A DNA stretch of 39,676 bases. It comes from Caldilinea sp. CFX5 (GTDB taxonomy: Bacteria; Chloroflexota; Anaerolineae; Caldilineales; Caldilineaceae). Numbering within the stretch: the first letter of the stretch is position 1; each line of letters starts with the position of its first letter. Shown here piece after piece: positions 18,001-25,018 of the stretch. The notes beneath the pieces were generated by a model. That model ran no database searches, was not told where the DNA came from, and was given only the letters and a program-made list of their open reading frames with translations. The stretch is from NCBI GenBank assembly GCA_021405325.1, contig QWII01000119.1, forward strand, positions 1 to 39,676, given 5' to 3'. The translations under genes and the position numbers were made by a program.

Positions 18001-18753
18001 GCCACCATCACCGGGACGCCCCTGCGCGGCGCGGCCGGCTTTGTCAACGCGGCCGCCGGCGACTACCACCTGACCGCCGCCTCTGCCGCGGTTGACAAAG
18101 GCAATGGGCTGGCGCCGCTGATCGATCTCGATGGCGCCACCCGCCCCAAAGGCGTCACCACAGATATTGGCGCCTATGAATTCACGCCGGCCAATCTTAA
18201 CAACCAGACCATCACCTTCAACCCGTTGCCGGACAAGTTGGTGAACGATCCGCTCTTTAGCGTCAATGCCACGGCTTCCTCTGGTTTGCCGGTGAGCTTT
18301 GCGTCACTGACCCCCACCATCTGCACTGTCAGCGGCAACACAGTGACGCTGATCACCACCGGCACCTGTACGCTTCAAGCCGGACAAGCCGGTAATGCCA
18401 ACTTCAACCCGGCGCCGCCGGTCGCCCAATCCTTTGCGGTGAAGAGCAGCCAGAAGAGTGATCAAACCATCACCTTTGGCAAACCGGCGGACAGAGCGTT
18501 GGGGGATCTCCCCTTTGCCCTAAGCGCCACGGCATCCTCTGGTCTGGCGGTCGCTTTTGGCAGCAACACGCCAGGCGTCTGCACGGTCAGTGGCAACATT
18601 GTGACTTTGCTTGCTGTCGGCGCCTGTTCGATCACGGCGACACAGGAGGGCAACGCCATGATCAACCCGGCCACGCCTGTCACCCAGAGCTTTGCTGTAA
18701 CCGCGCTGATCGGCGGGCAGCGACTGTACATGCCACTCGTCACACGGCAATAA
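15094..18753 (+). CDS. Secreted pentaheme cytochrome c fused to beta-helix and Ig-like domains
   Basis: With ATG 15094 the protein has 1219 residues; an in-frame TTG at 15061 lies against the hairpin and is less likely. A signal peptide (WQLALLLVVLLLVLPGRILAAG) is followed by five CxxCH heme sites beginning at C91, C135, C173, C243 and C320. NNTGHKLPTGYAEGRR near 407 is typical of multiheme cytochromes of the c554/HAO-like group. From about residue 604 a right-handed parallel beta-helix follows (TQPCKTINYALGQAVDG, FTIRNGNTSGGDRLGGGLYI), then two Ig-like repeats (SSGLPVSF, SSGLAVAF) and the tail LYMPLVTRQ. It is expected outside the membrane, as an electron carrier or oxidoreductase attached to an adhesive stalk. 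The electron partner is unknown. A terminator follows at 18798. Confidence 0.88.
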   Translation: MTKFERLHAERWQLALLLVVLLLVLPGRILAAGVGQEAPPNDAQPPTDAVHSGIQGPDAPHAPVNTTLLDFQLPGTQPGGLTTPLASSASCTGCHVNHIVDNFAGSMMANAARDPLFRAALQVANKDAKFGGDTCIRCHAPNAWLNNRSAIAGDPASTDGRLINAEDLQGVACSTCHRFVPPTAIAGEASGDAAERAALTGPFITGNSAYLVDRNDVRRGPYSINAAPHAVAQSSYLNTSELCATCHDIDNPLLTFDAGAGEFKLNALNTAAGVDDRLFPIERTYSEWKFSTFAGGGVSGLDYPGLKRLSNTTNGPITVCQDCHMPMITAPNANGGPARNLGKHEWAGGSASWQDGIIKAWENVAADTGLNKTQTTANKTLGLEMLKRAAQLDVAIVNGQLEVKITNNTGHKLPTGYAEGRRMWLEIYQLRGPTPVFTSGLMAGVIGPLIKDPYLKSYEIKLGLTNAHAQNIGRPEIAGEGFHFILNNKVFQDNRIPPRGFLNSAYASRDMQPVGATYADGQYWDTTYYPIHPEADSISVRLMYQTATSEYLDFLASEANFTVADAVRGPTNWGQLIADLRGQNIGKPVVMIAKQLFIPRAFVAPTGTDTGACTDSTQPCKTINYALGQAVDGTEIRVAAGVYKELIQVTKPVSLTGGFTLTNWVTPVWTANKTILDGQNSYRPLTINADRVRVDGFTIRNGNTSGGDRLGGGLYIGGVNVVDQATLVNLRLENNVASNFESGEGGGLYAEMGNNLRIPARLTLNNVTVFSNTASTGNLSAAGGGMRLFAAGNSPLNVDMTNVTVQNNIAGNDFSSNGGGIALNLNGGQATLRQSRILDNRAARIKTILGGPSRGGGIYVNNGTLNLLNTLLAGNEAELGAAIAVQSNGDTGAALAMNYVTLADNYRISTEAGATIYTEGLYTYLLMTNALFSGNPVAFAARNNNNQVTEVQVASTLIDNNVGTVISGTATITGTPLRGAAGFVNAAAGDYHLTAASAAVDKGNGLAPLIDLDGATRPKGVTTDIGAYEFTPANLNNQTITFNPLPDKLVNDPLFSVNATASSGLPVSFASLTPTICTVSGNTVTLITTGTCTLQAGQAGNANFNPAPPVAQSFAVKSSQKSDQTITFGKPADRALGDLPFALSATASSGLAVAFGSNTPGVCTVSGNIVTLLAVGACSITATQEGNAMINPATPVTQSFAVTALIGGQRLYMPLVTRQ

Positions 18754-18797
18754 CCCTAGCGCGATTATTGTTGACGCGCTACGCCAGTCATAGAGAG

Positions 18798-18837
18798 AAC
18801 ACAGCGGACCAGGTTTGCCTGATCCGCTGTGTTTTTT
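18798..18837 (+). terminator. Rho-independent terminator after the multiheme cytochrome gene
   Basis: A 16-bp stem (AACACAGCGGACCAGG with its complement at 18818-18833, one mismatch) encloses a TTTG loop. It is followed by a run of T up to 18837. It lies 45 nt after the stop codon. Confidence 0.88.
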
Positions 18838-18924
18838 CGATGTGACTTTACTCCGCCTTTCGCGTGTTGCAGTGAGTGCGCACTTTTCCTCACGCACGTC
18901 GCCCAAGTTTTACAAAAATAACAC

Positions 18925-18953
18925 TTGACAATTAGTGTAGTCAATGTTACTGT
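18925..18953 (+). promoter_or_regulatory. Sigma70-type promoter of the Nramp gene
   Basis: A perfect -35 box TTGACA (18925-18930), a 17-nt spacer and a -10 box TACTGT (18948-18953) lie in an AT-rich patch. The patch sits between the terminator and the transporter gene. Transcription would begin near 18960, giving a leader of about 57 nt. Confidence 0.75.
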
Positions 18954-18968
18954 TTAGTAATAACTAAA
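18953..18968 (+). promoter_or_regulatory. Possible metalloregulator operator at the Nramp transcription start
   Basis: The perfect palindrome TTTAGT-AATA-ACTAAA starts at the last base of the -10 box and covers the expected start site. A repressor bound here would block transcription. DtxR/MntR-family regulators commonly control Nramp genes, but the sequence is not a textbook MntR box, so the regulator is inferred. Confidence 0.5.
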
Positions 18969-19016
18969 AATAAATTTGCAGTACGGAAATGGGCTAGAGA
19001 GTGAAGGATTGATCCA

Positions 19017-20378
19017 ATGACAGCCGAAGCGAAGGTAGTCCTGGAAGAGGAAGGCGACGCCGGGTGGCGGTTAAAGCGGTTGAGTCATAGTTTGCCGGAG
19101 GCGTATGGCACCGTACAAGTGCCGCAGGTAGCGACCTTCTGGCGGAAATTGTTGGCCTTTGTCGGGCCGGGGTTGATGGTGGCTGTTGGCTATATGGACC
19201 CTGGCAATTGGGCCACCGATCTGGCCGGCGGCGCGCAATTTGGGTATTTGCTCTTATCGGTAATTTTAATCTCCAACTTTATGGCGATCTTATTGCAACA
19301 TCTCGCGCTGAAGTTGGGCATTGTCACCGGTCGCGACCTGGCCCAAGCCTGTCGCGACCACTATTCCCGCCCGGTCTCCTTTGTGTTGTGGATTCTCTGT
19401 GAAATTGCCATTGCCGCCTGCGATTTGGCCGAGGTGATCGGCGCGGCGATTGCGTTGAATCTGCTCTTTGGGCTGCCGTTGATTGTCGGCGTCTTGATCA
19501 CCGCAGCGGATGTGTTGCTGATTCTCTTTCTCCAACATCGAGGCTTTCGCGCGATCGAAGCGTTGGTGGCCGGCTTGATCGTCGTCATCGGCGCCTGTTT
19601 CGCCTATGAGATGGCGGCCTCACAACCGGCGTTTGGTGAAATTTTGGGCGGCCTCGTGCCATCGGCGCAGATTGTACTGAATCCGAGTGCGCTCTATATT
19701 GCCATCGGTATTCTGGGCGCTACGGTGATGCCCCATAATCTTTATCTCCATTCGAGCATTGTGCAGACCCGCGCCTTTGATAAGACGTCGGCCGGGAAAG
19801 GGTCGGCCATTAAATTTGCCACGATTGATTCGACCGTTTCGTTGCTACTGGCCTTTTTTATCAATGCCGCCATTCTCATCCTGGCCGCCGCCACCTTTCA
19901 TGGCACCAAGTATTCTTCCGTCGCCGATATTAGCGACGCCTACAAACTGTTGACGCCGCTGCTGGGCGCGCCCCTGGCCAGCGCCATGTTTGCCATTGCC
20001 CTGCTTGCCTCCGGTCAAAACTCAACCTTGACTGGCACTATCGCCGGGCAGATTGTCATGGAAGGCTTTCTGGATATTCGCCTGGCCCCCTGGCTGCGTC
20101 GCCTGATCACCCGGCTGATTGCGATTGTGCCGGCGGTGATCGTCACCTGGTATTATGGCGAACGGGGGACTGGTCAACTGCTGATTCTGAGCCAGGTCAT
20201 CCTCTCCTTGCAACTCAGTTTTGCCGTCGTGCCGCTGGTCATGTTTACCAGCGACAAGATCAAAATGGGACGCTTTGTCAACCCGCGCTGGTTGGTCTGG
20301 CTGGCCTGGGTAGTGAGCGCGATCATTATCGGGTTGAATGCTTACCTGCTCTTACAAACGTTCAGCGAATGGCTCTAG
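19017..20378 (+). CDS. mntH: Nramp-family divalent metal (Mn2+/Fe2+) transporter
   Basis: The 453-residue protein has the Nramp fold of eleven or so membrane segments and imports Mn2+ or Fe2+ with protons. The metal-site motif DPGNWATD of segment 1 begins at D61. [10 protein letters not shown] of segment 6 has M238-P239-H240, so both halves of the metal site are intact. [22 protein letters not shown] is the conserved loop and helix of segment 10. A soluble N-terminal tail of about 45 residues precedes the first segment. ATG 19017 follows GAAGGA. The gene is monocistronic: a terminator and its own promoter lie upstream and a convergent gene lies downstream. The promoter carries a possible metal-responsive operator. 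Confidence 0.94.
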   Translation: MTAEAKVVLEEEGDAGWRLKRLSHSLPEAYGTVQVPQVATFWRKLLAFVGPGLMVAVGYMDPGNWATDLAGGAQFGYLLLSVILISNFMAILLQHLALKLGIVTGRDLAQACRDHYSRPVSFVLWILCEIAIAACDLAEVIGAAIALNLLFGLPLIVGVLITAADVLLILFLQHRGFRAIEALVAGLIVVIGACFAYEMAASQPAFGEILGGLVPSAQIVLNPSALYIAIGILGATVMPHNLYLHSSIVQTRAFDKTSAGKGSAIKFATIDSTVSLLLAFFINAAILILAAATFHGTKYSSVADISDAYKLLTPLLGAPLASAMFAIALLASGQNSTLTGTIAGQIVMEGFLDIRLAPWLRRLITRLIAIVPAVIVTWYYGERGTGQLLILSQVILSLQLSFAVVPLVMFTSDKIKMGRFVNPRWLVWLAWVVSAIIIGLNAYLLLQTFSEWL

Positions 20379-20460
20379 GTGCGTTTAGGATGGCGGGTTG
20401 TTATTGAGTGCTTTACCGCCAAACGGTTCACGCAACACGTAGCACGCATCACGAAGTGGT

Positions 20461-21654
20461 TTAAGTTAACACGCGGATCTGGCAATCTTCGCGGGTCAAT
20501 GCTTCGGGGCGCAGGGCGACGCCAAGGCCGGAGCGGTTCGGGGCATGCATCCGGCCGTTTTCGACAACAAAGGGGTGATCAACCAGATCCAGGTAGAAAC
20601 CAAGAGTGTAGGCGCGCACCATCTCCTGCATCCAGGTGTTGGTGCAGTGGGTGGACATGTGGAGCGCGGCAGCCAGCGCCACCGGGCCGGTGCAGTCGTG
20701 GAAGATGACGCCCATGTTATTGGTTTCGGCCAAGTTGGCGATCTTACGCGCTTCGGTAAAGCCGCCGGCCCAGACCACATCGGTCATCACCACGTCACAG
20801 GCGTCGGCGCGGATCAACTCTTCGACGGCGTAACGGTTCATGAGTAGTTCACTGGCGCAGATGGGGGTGCGGGTGGTTTCGCGTAGTTTTGCCAGCGTGC
20901 GCGGGTTGTCCGGCTTCATCAGGTCTTCGAGCAGTGCCGGTTTGTAGGGTTCCAATGCTTCGGCAATGCGCCGCGCCGGTTGCAGCGCCCAGTAACCATG
21001 CCCTTCCAGAATCACATCCATCGCCAGCCCGACCGCGTCGCGGATCTGCTGCCAGGGGCGCAACCCTTCATCGATTTCTTGCCAGGAGATGGTCTGGCCG
21101 CGATTGCTCAGGGCAAAGCGGTCAAAGGGCCAAATCTTCATGGCTTTGATGCCCATTGCCAGCAGCGATTTTGCCAGTTCACCAGCGTCTTCATGCCACG
21201 CTTCAAAGTCGCGATAAAGACTGGCGACGCTCGGCGCATTGGTGCGGCGCACACCCGGCGTCCCTTGCGCATAGCCGGCAGAAGCGCAGGTATTGTAAAC
21301 CGGCACGCCCTCCGGGTGGCTGTTGCCGCCCAGCAGTTGCCAAACCGGTTGACCGGTGTGTTGGCCCAGAATGTCCCAGAGCGCGACATCAATGGCGGAG
21401 AGACAGCGCATCTCCAACCCTTTGTTGCCGTAGACATGGGAGCCATCATAGGCGCGCCGCCAGAAGGCTTCGATTTGCAGCGGATCGGTGTCGCGCAACA
21501 TGGGGGCGAGGACTTCTTCAATATAGGTCGCCACCGAGCGCGGCGTATAATAGGTTTCGCCCAGACCGACGATGCCGCTGTCAGTCTGCAATTCGAGAAA
21601 GGTGATATTGGGGAAAGTTGCAAAATTGATCGTGCGAATTTGGGTGATTTTCAT
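20461..21654 (-). CDS. Mandelate racemase/enolase-superfamily sugar-acid dehydratase-like protein
   Basis: The 397-residue protein has the enolase-superfamily layout: an N-terminal capping domain (KITQIRTINFATFPNITFLEL, GLGETYYTPRS) and a barrel. The lysine motif reads KAMKIWPF. The metal ligands appear as ILEGHGYW (Glu where many family members have Asp), LLEDLMKPDN and ICASELLMNRY. IFHDCTGPVALAAALHMS holds the late catalytic His-Asp region. These features point to the galactonate/mannonate dehydratase side of the family, acting on a sugar acid, but the substrate is not known. An ATG start with AAGATCAGG ahead is used. The gene is convergent with mntH and divergent from the toxin-antitoxin remnant. 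Confidence 0.85.
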   Translation of the reverse strand: MKITQIRTINFATFPNITFLELQTDSGIVGLGETYYTPRSVATYIEEVLAPMLRDTDPLQIEAFWRRAYDGSHVYGNKGLEMRCLSAIDVALWDILGQHTGQPVWQLLGGNSHPEGVPVYNTCASAGYAQGTPGVRRTNAPSVASLYRDFEAWHEDAGELAKSLLAMGIKAMKIWPFDRFALSNRGQTISWQEIDEGLRPWQQIRDAVGLAMDVILEGHGYWALQPARRIAEALEPYKPALLEDLMKPDNPRTLAKLRETTRTPICASELLMNRYAVEELIRADACDVVMTDVVWAGGFTEARKIANLAETNNMGVIFHDCTGPVALAAALHMSTHCTNTWMQEMVRAYTLGFYLDLVDHPFVVENGRMHAPNRSGLGVALRPEALTREDCQIRVLT

Positions 21655-21680
21655 GGCCTGATCTTTTATCTTTTGACTGA

Positions 21681-21709
21681 TTGACGCCCACTAGGGTTCA
21701 TGTTATACT
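21681..21709 (+). promoter_or_regulatory. Sigma70-type promoter of the antitoxin-like gene
   Basis: TTGACG (21681-21686), a 17-nt spacer and TATACT (21704-21709) form a good promoter. Downstream, CAGTG (21731-21735) and CACTG (21744-21748) make a small palindrome near the expected start. This could be an autoregulatory operator, as toxin-antitoxin modules often have. Confidence 0.65.
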
Positions 21710-21772
21710 GGCGGCGGTGCTTTCGCAAACCAGTGATAACCCTCACTGACTGGACATAGGGCAAGATCAATT

Positions 21773-22072
21773 ATGCAATATGATGTGCTTTTGACCAAAA
21801 TCCCTGGCAACGGCTATGTAGCGCGCCCGTTCTTGTGGCCGGAGTTGACTGTTTCCGGCGCCACGGAAGCTGATGTACTGACGCGCATCCAGCAAGCCGT
21901 TACTGAATTTATGGCGAACAGCCGCGTTGTTCAAATCAATGCACCAGCAGAGGCGGAACCAGTCGATGATCCTTGGCTTCGCTACGCCGGGATTTGGGCC
22001 GATGTCCCAACGGATGAATGGGAACAATATTTGGCCGATGTGGAAGCGGCGCGTCAAGCCATGAATCAGTAG
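21773..22072 (+). CDS. Antitoxin-like protein paired with a PIN-domain remnant
   Basis: A 99-residue protein beginning MQYDVLLTKIPGNGYVARPFLWPE, with SGATEADVLTRIQQAVTEFM resembling the HicB-like fold of small antitoxins. The C-terminus is acidic (TDEWEQYLADVEAARQAM), as expected for the toxin-wrapping tail. Genes of this type usually precede VapC-like PIN toxins, and a truncated PIN gene begins 12 nt downstream. It has its own promoter. The function as antitoxin is inferred from fold resemblance and gene order. Because its toxin is broken, it may be an orphan under decay. Confidence 0.65.
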   Translation: MQYDVLLTKIPGNGYVARPFLWPELTVSGATEADVLTRIQQAVTEFMANSRVVQINAPAEAEPVDDPWLRYAGIWADVPTDEWEQYLADVEAARQAMNQ

Positions 22073-22083
22073 AATTTTTCCGT

Positions 22084-22302
22084 ATGCTCTATATTCTCGA
22101 TACAGATCACATGACGCTCTGGCAGCATGGGCATCCGCTTGTGTTTGCCCAGCTAGAGCGTATACCCATCGATAGTCGCGCCGTTACAATAATTTCGTTG
22201 ACGGAACAAATACAGGGGTGGTTGGCAGCCATGGGGCGTGCGCGTACGGAAGTACAAAATGATAATCTCCGGAGAACGCAACATCGACTGGGAGATCAAT
22301 GA
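22084..22302 (+). pseudogene. Truncated VapC-like PIN-domain toxin
   Basis: ATG 22084 starts MLYILDTDHMTLWQHG, the first strand and acidic residue of a PIN RNase, followed by AVTIISLTEQIQGWLAAMGRARTE, the second conserved acidic position. Full VapC proteins have about 130-140 residues. Here homology stops near 22250 and the frame ends after 72 residues, so the later acidic residues of the active site are missing. The sequence beyond the break belongs to an unrelated secreted-protein remnant. The toxin is most likely inactive. Confidence 0.7.
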
Positions 22303-22408
22303 TAACAATAGTGCATCTGTTACCCTACCGGTTGATACCACGTACGCTCTTCTGGTTGATACCGAAGGTGAAGATGTGTCCTACACGATTGCTATTGAGA
22401 TCAAGTGA
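22259..22408 (+). pseudogene. C-terminal remnant of a secreted beta-sandwich protein
   Basis: An open frame encodes SGERNIDWEINDNNSASVTL...DTTYALLVDTEGEDVSYTIAIEIK and then TGA. The alternating hydrophobic pattern and the TEGEDVSYTIAIEI ending resemble the last strands of extracellular jelly-roll (pre-peptidase-like) domains. It has no ribosome site or upstream part, overlaps the end of the PIN fragment in another frame, and is best read as debris of a lost gene. Confidence 0.45.
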
Positions 22409-22416
22409 ATCGAGGT

Positions 22417-22557
22417 GAGTAACAGCACATGCGCGCCGACATACCAGAACTGCACGCTGCGCGTATGTTCGGCGCCGGCAATGATCACCGACATGGGGAT
22501 CGCCTTCTTGGTGGAGAGCGTCAAACCAAAGAGAAACTTATTCCAGCTAAGGGCCAG
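22417..22557 (-). pseudogene. Fragment of a carbohydrate ABC-transporter permease (MalG-type)
   Basis: Read on the minus strand, 47 codons encode LALSWNKFLFGLTLSTKK, then MSVIIAGAEHTRSVQFWYVGAHVLLL. This matches the cytoplasmic EAA-loop to final-helix region of sugar permeases, where the usual text is AWNEFLFALxLS. Both the front of the protein and the terminal RGLxxGAVKG are absent. It lies just upstream of sugar-catabolic genes, which suggests a once larger sugar-uptake locus. Confidence 0.6.
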
Positions 22558-22608
22558 ACGGAGACAGGACGTTACATCTTGAAGCGTTTGACCGGAATTT
22601 GCTCATCT

Positions 22609-23592
22609 TTACAAAGTCCCATATTGTTTCGCCAATTCATTCGCCAACCGATACGCCCGAATCAACCGCTTCGGCGGCACATCCGGCTGGACAAAGTGAC
22701 CGGTGCAGAAGATAAAGCCGCCACCGGGCGCGTAGATCTGGAAGCGTTTGGTGATATACTCGTCGAGCGCTTCGCCGTCATGACTGTAAAGACCATCGAC
22801 CACATCCAGCGATCCATAGATGACAAACTTGTCGCCATATTGGTTCTTGATCGTCTGCGGGTCCATGCCTGAACTCTCCTGGATGGGGTGAACCATGTCG
22901 TAGCCCATCGCGACAATGTCGTCCATGATCTGCATCATGTAGCCGTCGCTGTGGAGCATGACCTTCAAACCGCAACTTTTGGCATGGTTGACCACCCGTT
23001 CGGCATAGGGCCGGATCTCACGCCGCCACATGCGCGGGGAGAAGAGCATGGTTTCATTGCTGCCCCAGTCGTCGGAGAGGGTGATCATATCGACGCCGGT
23101 CGCTGCACAATTCTCGACCAGGCCGCACATCCAGTCGGCATAGCGGTCGAACCAGGCCATCATCAGGTCGGGCGACTGGCCCAGGTTGAGCCAACATTTT
23201 TCAATACCCAGAAAGCTGCTGGTGCCTTCGACCATGCCCCAGAGGTGGGCGCGAATCATGCGCTTGTCGCCATACCATTCAACGGCCTCGGCCACATTGA
23301 CGCCGGCAAAGTCATAGTTCCAGTCGCTATGGGTCATCCACTTGGGGTCGCGTGGATTTTCCAGCTTGATGTCAGCCAGTTCCGTCACCTCGAACTTGCG
23401 GCCAAATTGGTTGGGATAGGGGACAAAGCCGGCAAAGAGGTCAATGTTAAATTCATCGAGAAATTGTTCCCGCGAGCCATAGTCCGCCGCCAGCATCTCA
23501 ACAAATTGCTTCTGATAGAGCATACAGTCGAGCGGCGTGCGATCGACCGGCTGGCGGTTGAGGGTTGCGAGAATGCGTTCTTTTCCGTTCAC
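22609..23592 (-). CDS. Uroporphyrinogen decarboxylase (URO-D)-fold protein, probably not heme synthesis
   Basis: The 327-residue protein has the URO-D barrel layout shared with corrinoid methyltransferases: start NGKERILATLNRQPVDRTPLDC, then TLSDDWGSNETMLFSPRMWR, KVMLHSDGYMMQIMDDIVAMGYDMVHPIQ, and GGGFIFCTGHFVQPDVPPKR near the end. True HemE motifs at the N-terminus (RRPVWxMRQAGR) are missing, so heme synthesis is unlikely. Such genes are frequent in sugar-catabolic clusters of this phylum with unknown substrate. GTG 23592 is used with AAGGAA ahead. It is flanked by a small unknown gene and an ABC permease fragment. Confidence 0.8.
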   Translation of the reverse strand: MNGKERILATLNRQPVDRTPLDCMLYQKQFVEMLAADYGSREQFLDEFNIDLFAGFVPYPNQFGRKFEVTELADIKLENPRDPKWMTHSDWNYDFAGVNVAEAVEWYGDKRMIRAHLWGMVEGTSSFLGIEKCWLNLGQSPDLMMAWFDRYADWMCGLVENCAATGVDMITLSDDWGSNETMLFSPRMWRREIRPYAERVVNHAKSCGLKVMLHSDGYMMQIMDDIVAMGYDMVHPIQESSGMDPQTIKNQYGDKFVIYGSLDVVDGLYSHDGEALDEYITKRFQIYAPGGGFIFCTGHFVQPDVPPKRLIRAYRLANELAKQYGTL

Positions 23593-23644
23593 AGGAATTC
23601 CTTTGCAGTTACTATTTCGTGCGCGAAGTGAGGGATGCTTATTC

Positions 23645-23938
23645 TCATCCTGCTGTGGCGTTTTCTACTGCTTTCTGACGCATTACACGAAAGGCGGTCG
23701 AATTTTCTGGTAGAAACTCGCCATCCGCCGTGTACAGTAAATATCCCAGCCACAATTGCGCGTCGGAACCATAGACATCCACCCGCCATAGATGACGCTT
23801 ATCAACAATCGACCTCTCCTGCTGTACGCGCACCTTCACGGCGTCACCTAAATGCCGAAAGAGTAGATGTAATGCCGCAGTTTCGATCTTTTCCGAGTCT
23901 GCGGCGGCTGAGAATAAGGCGACGCTATCTTTCTTCAT
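23645..23938 (-). CDS. Hypothetical protein, 97 residues
   Basis: I do not recognise this protein. The frame begins ATG at 23938 (MKKDSVALFSAAADSEKIETAALHLL) and has a plausible alternation of helix and strand with QERSIVDKRHLWRVDVYG and QLWLGYLLYTADGEFLPENS in the middle. There is no signal peptide or membrane segment, and the ribosome site is weak. An overlapping frame on the plus strand (23635-23940) has a poor composition and is rejected. It stands between the URO-D-like gene and a hairpin and could be the first gene of that unit. Confidence 0.5.
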   Translation of the reverse strand: MKKDSVALFSAAADSEKIETAALHLLFRHLGDAVKVRVQQERSIVDKRHLWRVDVYGSDAQLWLGYLLYTADGEFLPENSTAFRVMRQKAVENATAG

Positions 23939-23989
23939 GACTTGCTATCCGGTGGAATCAAAACGACGATTGCTTGTGTTGTCTGCCAG

Positions 23990-24065
23990 TATCACCGCGA
24001 ATCATTGGGATTAGCGAATTTTTTCCCCTGAAGCGATTCGCTAATCCTATTGATTCGCGGTGATA
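23990..24065. repeat. 30-bp hairpin, two mismatches
   Basis: Arms 23990-24019 (TATCACCGCGAATCATTGGG...) and 24036-24065 match at 28 of 30 positions around a 16-nt loop. It lies between two minus-strand genes. Confidence 0.8.
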
Positions 24066-24106
24066 TGGGGCGCCGTCTTTGCCTATTAAAACTGATTTGA
24101 CCAACC

Positions 24107-24613
24107 CTATCCTGCATCTATAATCGCAACTTTGACAACAATCTTCTTCACCGGCTGCGGCTCGTTGACCGCAATCCCCGGCATGTGACCATCCTGGGGC
24201 ATGAAAACGGTAAACATCCCCGCCGGCAAGAGGACAAAACTACCCGCCCCATCCAACGGCAGAAAATCTTTGGCCGCGTCATAGGCGCCGGCGGTCAATT
24301 GCTCGATGTTGGCAAAGCCCATGTGTTCCAGCCCGCTGACCACATATTGGACATCCAAATATTGGCGATGCGCTTCCCAAAAGCCCTGGGTGCGCGGTTT
24401 TGTGTTATACTCTTGCACCAGGGCAAAGACGCGATTGCCGTCGATCTCGACGCGACCAGGGGGCGTATTCGCCAAATCAGCCGTCTGAAGATAGTGAAAG
24501 GCCGCCTGCAACCGCTGGGCCAGCCCGGCATCACCGGCCACACCGGCAAGCAGGTTGGGGTAGAAACCGGACTGGACATTCTTGAGTTGGTCGATAATCA
24601 TCTTGGTATTCAT
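24107..24613 (-). CDS. YhcH/YjgK/YiaL-family cupin (TabA/EbgC-like)
   Basis: A 168-residue beta-sandwich protein of the DUF386 family, whose members include TabA, YhcH and the EbgC subunit and are linked to sugar or sialic-acid catabolism. Characteristic stretches are GRVEIDGNRVFALVQEY, WEAHRQYLDVQYVVSGLEHMG, LLPAGMFTVFMPQDGHMPGIAV and VKKIVVKVAI; the His and Glu residues there bind a metal in family structures. Size is close to the family norm of ~150. ATG 24613 is preceded by a clear extended -10 promoter on the same strand. It probably handles a sugar intermediate together with neighbouring isomerase and dehydratase genes, but this is inference. Confidence 0.85.
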   Translation of the reverse strand: MNTKMIIDQLKNVQSGFYPNLLAGVAGDAGLAQRLQAAFHYLQTADLANTPPGRVEIDGNRVFALVQEYNTKPRTQGFWEAHRQYLDVQYVVSGLEHMGFANIEQLTAGAYDAAKDFLPLDGAGSFVLLPAGMFTVFMPQDGHMPGIAVNEPQPVKKIVVKVAIIDAG

Positions 24614-24669
24614 CCTTATGTTGGTTGATGATCGCTTGGTGGATCAAGGGCGCTTACTTGGCTGAGTGC

Positions 24670-24678
24670 ATTATACCA
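24670..24678 (-). promoter_or_regulatory. Extended -10 promoter for the YhcH-like gene
   Basis: On the minus strand the sequence is TGGTATAAT, a perfect extended -10 element. The TATAAT box is at 24670-24675 and TG at 24677-24678. There is no good -35 box, which is normal for this class. The leader to ATG 24613 would be about 50 nt. Confidence 0.65.
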
Positions 24679-24799
24679 TGTCATTCGGAAAAGTGCATCT
24701 AGCGGCTCCCGTTATAACTTCCCGTATCACTGTCCCGATAGCTTGCATATTCCCCCGGATCTCCTTATGATAAGACAATCATACAACAGGGTGTCGCTA

Positions 24800-24867
24800 T
24801 AGTCCAGAGTCCGCAGTCCTGAGTCACCCAAGCAGACTTCGGACTTTGGACTACGGACGGCGGACTA
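24800..24867. repeat. Inverted array of AGTCC heptads
   Basis: In the 405-nt gap 24614-25018 the left side reads TAGTCC-AGAGTCC-GCAGTCC and the right side is the complement of TAGTCC-GCCGTCC-GTAGTCC-AAAGTCC. The two halves are imperfect inverted arrays of the same heptad. Apart from this, the YhcH-like promoter and the next repeat, I see nothing in the gap. Confidence 0.55.
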
Positions 24868-24930
24868 TTTTCAACTCAGTCAACCTGAAGGGGTTACACC
24901 CATAAGCATGAAAATCAGCTTTTGATCAAA

Positions 24931-24987
24931 GATTACGCAGATTTCACAGATTTTTCTTGTTCTTTCATCTGCGTAATCGGTGAAATC
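24931..24987. repeat. GATTACGCAGAT inverted repeat ahead of the isomerase gene
   Basis: GATTACGCAGAT (24931-24942) is perfectly inverted at 24967-24978, and GATTTCAC (24940-24947) is inverted at 24980-24987. The words are of the kind seen as dispersed repeats in many genomes. The element ends about 32 nt before the isomerase ATG, so it may lie in its leader. Confidence 0.6.
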
Positions 24988-25018
24988 CCTGTTATTTACA
25001 GAACAGAAAGGAGCCATC

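Noticed and set aside
22609..23592. HemE (heme biosynthesis uroporphyrinogen decarboxylase)
   Set aside because: The N-terminal substrate motif of true HemE is absent and the neighbours are sugar-catabolic genes.
23635..23940. Plus-strand frame opposite the 97-residue hypothetical gene
   Set aside because: Arg/Pro-rich, low-complexity translation with no ribosome site; the minus-strand frame has a more natural composition.
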